Positions 6,319 through 6,434 of a stretch of DNA of 6,434 nt are shown one piece after another. A model generated the notes under the pieces. It ran no database searches, had not been told where the DNA came from, and was given only the letters and a program-made list of their open reading frames with translations. Numbering within the stretch: the stretch's first letter is position 1; each line of letters starts with the position of its first letter. A program made the position numbers and the translations under genes. The DNA is from an uncultured Moraxella sp. (GTDB lineage Bacteria; Pseudomonadota; Gammaproteobacteria; Pseudomonadales; Moraxellaceae), in contig CALJUC010000297.1 of NCBI GenBank assembly GCA_937975585.1, positions 1 to 6,434 on the forward strand. The letters are read 5' to 3'.

Positions 6319-6347
6319 ATCATAACATAGTAGCAAACCTTACTTAA
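6319..6347 (-). promoter_or_regulatory. Candidate promoter of the VIT gene
   Basis: Leftward TATGAT (6324-6319) matches 5 of 6 positions of the -10 consensus; TTAAGT (6347-6342), 17 nt upstream, matches 3 of 6 of the -35. The start would be near 6312, giving a leader of about 38 nt. The -35 falls in the middle of a perfect inverted repeat. Confidence 0.4.
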
Positions 6348-6355
6348 GGTTTGCT
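6332..6355. repeat. 24-bp perfect inverted repeat upstream of the VIT gene
   Basis: Arms AGCAAACCTTA (6332-6342) and TAAGGTTTGCT (6345-6355) are perfect complements around CT. There is no T-run on either side, which argues against a rho-independent terminator. It covers the candidate -35 of the VIT gene and would suit an operator for a dimeric, possibly metal-sensing repressor. As RNA it would fold into a 10-bp stem with a 4-nt loop and could instead be the end of a gene beyond the window. Confidence 0.6.
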
Positions 6356-6363
6356 TACCTATA

Positions 6364-6416
6364 TTAACTAAATGAATTAACTAAGTGTTGGGCGGCCAAA
6401 TGCAACTGTTAACTAA
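6364..6416. repeat. Three copies of TTAACTAA
   Basis: Identical 8-mers start at 6364, 6377 and 6409; the first two share a 9-mer with a preceding A. Starts are 13 and 32 bp apart. They lie upstream of the VIT promoter candidate, in a gene-free stretch running to the window edge (6275-6434). They could be binding sites serving the VIT gene or one beyond the window, or chance in AT-rich DNA. Confidence 0.35.
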
Positions 6417-6434
6417 CCTGTATTACGTAGACCT

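Noticed and set aside
6332..6355. Rho-independent terminator
   Set aside because: The hairpin has no T-run on either strand; an operator reading fits better, though an upstream gene's end cannot be excluded.

Overview
This window looks like a stretch of Moraxellaceae chromosome, most likely Moraxella (M. osloensis-like). The main reason is a lipid A phosphoethanolamine transferase that follows the MCR-1 sequence residue for residue across its membrane and catalytic parts, with a PAP2 phosphatase directly downstream. Moderate GC, AT-rich intergenic spaces and the neighbouring gene families fit this. The species is an inference; no rRNA or other marker is present.

Layout. At the left edge is the 3' part of a rightward MFS drug/sugar-efflux-type transporter (1-1025); its start lies outside the window. 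It ends at a strong bidirectional terminator (1073-1104) facing the end of a leftward gene. All remaining genes run leftward. In transcription order they are a VIT1/CCC1-family Fe/Mn transporter (6274-5570), the MCR/EptA-type transferase (5449-3800), a PAP2 phosphatase (3742-2900) and an AGCS sodium:alanine/glycine symporter (2635-1136). I see no insertion sequence, transposase, tRNA, rRNA or CRISPR.

How the parts may work together. The transferase and PAP2 gene form a two-gene unit behind a promoter with a perfect TATAAT -10 box. A direct repeat resembling a PmrA box overlaps the -35 region. The transferase should add phosphoethanolamine from phosphatidylethanolamine to lipid A, lowering surface negative charge and polymyxin binding. 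The PAP2 protein is a membrane phosphatase-fold partner whose substrate cannot be read from sequence. The VIT-type transporter, the symporter and the MFS protein look like independent housekeeping transport genes.

The most notable signals are the intact MCR-type gene with its PAP2 partner and no mobile element, a 14-bp-arm stem-loop that would hide the PAP2 start codon, a 24-bp perfect inverted repeat over the putative VIT promoter, the PmrA-like repeat, and an 11-T homopolymer in a possible promoter spacer of the symporter gene. Promoter, operator and terminator calls are by eye and unproven.
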